This document shows, in pieces, positions 60,901 through 64,000 of a stretch of DNA of 64,000 bases. Position numbers and translations under genes: made by a program. The notes below the pieces were generated by a model, which was not told the DNA's origin, did not search any database, and saw only the letters and a program-made list of their open reading frames with translations. The DNA lies in the NCBI GenBank assembly GCA_013396915.1, contig VWZL01000525.1, forward strand, positions 218,617 to 282,616. The letters run 5' to 3'. Numbering within the stretch: the stretch's first letter is position 1; each line of letters opens with the position of its first letter. The DNA is from Stercorarius parasiticus (taxonomy: Eukaryota; Chordata; Aves; Charadriiformes; Stercorariidae).

Positions 60901-63900
60901 CCTATCACTGCTGAAACTGCAAGTTCTGCGTGAAATAGAAACATTAAACCAAATGCAGGCTATTATTCTCCAGGCACGCATTCTATTCACATTGTAATTT
61001 TTATGCTGTCTTTGAATAAAGAAAACTAGTATTTCAAAACCAGGAAGGCAGCGCAGGCTGAACCCCACACCTGGGAAGACACCTCAGCCCTGGAGCAGAT
61101 ACAATAAAGCCGCACTAAGATATTTTGTGCATCCCCTGATGGTGCAAAAGCCCTCGGTGCCACAACGGCTGCTGCGCTGGACTGACAGCTGTAACCACAA
61201 CACATTCTCAAGAACAAACAGAAGAACTTGAGAAAGGCAACGAAGACACAGCTGTGGGCCCCCAAAGCAAAGGGGGAGGTGGATGGGAGGATAAACCTGT
61301 GCGAATACACCCCTGGGTCCCTGGACCCAAAAGCTCTCACGAAGGTTCCATCCTGCCGAGAACATTGCAGGCAGCCAAGCGGAGGCACGACACAAAGGCT
61401 GCACATGTAGAGAAATATTCAGACTCCCATAAGAACAAGGCTTGACAAGCTGAGTTTGTTTCCTTTAAACCGAATTTCCGTAAAGTTAGTTCTGTCTTCA
61501 CTTCGGGCTTTCTTGTAATTTGAAACATGTGTGGAGCTGAGATTACACCTCTTGACTCCCTTAAATCCTCAGAGCAATTTTGGAGGGAAGCTGCAGCAAT
61601 AATTACAGGACGTAAAGCAACACCCTGGAAAGCAGTGCATCCAGTAAGACACCTCGGTTTTAAAATACTTGATGAGTTGCTTTGCGCTGTTTCTATGTAA
61701 ATAAGGATTTCCTCAATCTGCTAAAGATTAGGGAAGACCATGGGCCAGTATGTGACAGAACCAAAATTCAGTAGATTTTGTGAACTAGAAACAGCAAACA
61801 GAATCCCCTCATCCCAAAGAGGCATATGAGGATGGGATGGAGACGTCACCTTGGTAATAGGTGGTAAGGACAGAAATGTGGCTAAAGGGCGGTGACAAAA
61901 AACCCTCATGTATTTGAGAGTGCTGGCTCGGAGAAGCAATTAAATATACGCATCCACAGCCAGGACGGCTCCAAAACGCGTAACTCTGCACACTTGGCCC
62001 CAGGTCACAGCGCCAGCTGGGTCACTCACCGGCGTTCACTGCTTCCTGCTGGGGGTTTGGCTGGGAGACAAGTCTGCCAGGTGAAACCCTAGCGCTTCAC
62101 TAGGACTAATGTAGATGAGATAAAGTGAACATGTGTCAGCCAAACCTCACGAGCCCCGATTTGGTAGATAAACTAAGAATGGATCCAATACAGTCCCACG
62201 TCCCAGCTGCAAGAATAAATACAAAGGAAGATCCGTCTGCAGCCAATTACAGCTGTAATTTGTGGGACAGAGACCCCTTTACACTTTAGACTTCCTACCT
62301 GGAGTGGCACTGACATAAGAGCATTTCTTCTGAGAAATGAAATTACAACAGAACTCTAATTATGTTAAAGGTCAATTACATTAGAAATTTCAGTCTGGCA
62401 AGATCTGATGACATTTTACAAGGTATTGGGTTCCCTTAAGATTTGCAATCCCTAAACCATTGGTCAATCAATTCTCTTTATACATTTATAAAGAAACTGT
62501 GCTAACAGCAGCAAAGTGAAGTAGTAAGATTTATTTAACAATAACGTACTGAAGATGATGAGTGGTTAATTCTTTTAGAAAAATTCCAGTAAATTGCTGC
62601 AAATATTAAACGCCAGATGTAGTCTAGGGATCCCTCCTAACAGGAATAGTAAGACTGCACAGTTTCACCGAGACGCTGCCTTGTGTCTTCCCTTTTGGTG
62701 TCCCGATTAAGTTAAACGCTACAGACTTTCTGTTTGACCCTCTCAGATAAAGGAATGTACTCATCAACCACAGCCTCAAACGGGGTGACTGAAGTAGGAT
62801 TTGACCACACGTCCATTTTAACAGCGTGCAACACCATGTGTTTTCCCAGTGTTGGAACACCCCAGGACTTCGATCCCACCACGCGCTCTCTGCTGTCACT
62901 GCCCAGCACACCACTGGCCCGCTGAAACTGGACTTTAGCCAGTCTCCAGCTAAATTCCATCCCACCGCCCAAGAAGAAGCCCCACGACTTGTAATTCTCA
63001 TCCGGTGTCAGGTACCAGCACAGCTCTGCACACTGCATGAGACTGACAATAACGGAGGGCTGAAGATGCCCAACATATTTTTACCTTTTTTTTTCCTTGG
63101 ATGTCTCATCTTGCACAGGTGTGAAAGTAGTGGGATATTTGTTTGAAATCCCACTGGTTTCCAGTATACATCTGCTTGCTTGCCAAAGATGATATTTAAT
63201 AATACTCTGGCTAACGTCTGTCTTTCTCAAAGGGTCAGATAAACAACAATGAGAACACACACGGACATAGCTCATCCTGCTTTGGGGCGGCAATACTGAC
63301 TGTACGACTGTAGTGTCCCTTTAAGCTCAACACGTCTATTAGACAGAACTACAGAGATCTTTGTTCACTCAGCCACTAATTTACTTTCTGATTGATTGCC
63401 TCCTCCCCCCCGCCCCCGTCCCTGCACGGAGAACACCTGGAGCAGCACCGAGCCAGAGAGGAGGGAACGGAAAAGCAGAGGGAGGTCTAACGGCGAAACA
63501 ATGGGGATGATGACAGAACTCATACTTTCTTGGCAGGCACTCAGGCAACTCCTAAATCAAGATGAAGATTTTCTTAAACTGATGTAGCAGGAACGACCGC
63601 TGGGTTTCTCAGGCTTATTTCCGAAGAGATGCAGCGGGTGCCGCTGAAGAAAGCGAGCATTAAGAGTGACCTGGCATTTATACAACAGTTTTATGTCAGT
63701 GGCTCCAAAAGAAAATTACTCTTAGAGTCACGCGGCTTAAGGTCAGCCTTGGCAGTTCACCTTACAGAATACTGGCATGTGGGTATCTTGACTAATAAAC
63801 TAACTGTTTAACAGCATGAAACAAAACAAACCCATTAAAAATGTGCTAGAAGTAAAGGAAAAATACATCTGCAATTGTTGTGAGAATTTGGGAGTCAAAA

Positions 63901-64000
63901 TACTTGCAAATCAGAAGGAAAAAAAAAGATATAACAGTTTGAGAAACTAAAATTAACCTGACAAGTCTTTTGCTGGAGCTGTGGCTGAAGACAACCAAAC
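57904..64000 (-). other. Upstream ASXL2 intron, continues past the window
   Basis: The exon preceding 57788-57903 should encode a serine-rich segment ending in a basic RWKRK-like sequence before a donor. No such minus-strand sequence was found up to 64,000. Nothing else recognisable is present apart from short A-rich, GAA and C-rich (63404-63420) tracts. Confidence 0.7.

Noticed and set aside
63081..63293. Minus-strand frame ending KEKKR before GTAAAA as the next upstream ASXL2 exon
   Set aside because: The sequence does not resemble the serine-rich segment expected before the exon at 57788-57903, and it ends in a stop before a usable phase.

Overview
The window is bird nuclear DNA. It carries the 3' two thirds of one protein-coding gene, ASXL2 (Additional sex combs-like 2, a Polycomb cofactor), on the minus strand. 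The rest is non-coding sequence studded with CR1 LINE retrotransposons. The bird assignment rests on three things: the dominance of CR1 copies ending in ATTCTATG-type 3' microsatellites, the absence of SINE/L1 families typical of mammals, and the close match of the protein to vertebrate ASXL2.

Layout. (1) About 1-18,850 is probably intergenic sequence downstream of ASXL2. It has several CR1 copies, long stretches where I recognise nothing, and a damaged-looking assembly patch at 1.6-8.2 kb. (2) About 18,855-26,374 is the likely long ASXL2 3' UTR, ending at an AATAAA on the minus strand. (3) 26,375-57,903 holds eight coding exons (28768-26375, 31656-30939, 34019-33914, 37288-37192, 40996-40833, 42570-42430, 50104-49978, 57903-57788). 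All have GT/AG borders and one continuous reading frame. They encode about 1,287 residues covering the low-complexity linker, the DEUBAD (ASXH) domain that activates BAP1, the disordered middle and the C-terminal PHD finger. The N-terminal HARE-HTH exons lie beyond 64,000. (4) 57,904-64,000 is the upstream intron, with no exon that I can recognise.

The most notable signals outside the gene are structural. A 2,311-bp direct repeat (2809-5119 and 5121-7431) is identical except for one base that I found and has a single N exactly at its junction. Two further single Ns (2137, 7837) each have sequence on one side that is base-for-base identical for 139-173 bp to a CR1 copy elsewhere in the window, and diverges further from the N. 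Together these look like unmerged contig overlaps and repeat-driven gap filling rather than biology. A biological candidate is an intronic block at about 52.4-53.7 kb with two minisatellites, two CCAAT boxes and a short ORF antisense to ASXL2. I see no new defence system, operon or non-standard gene cluster.
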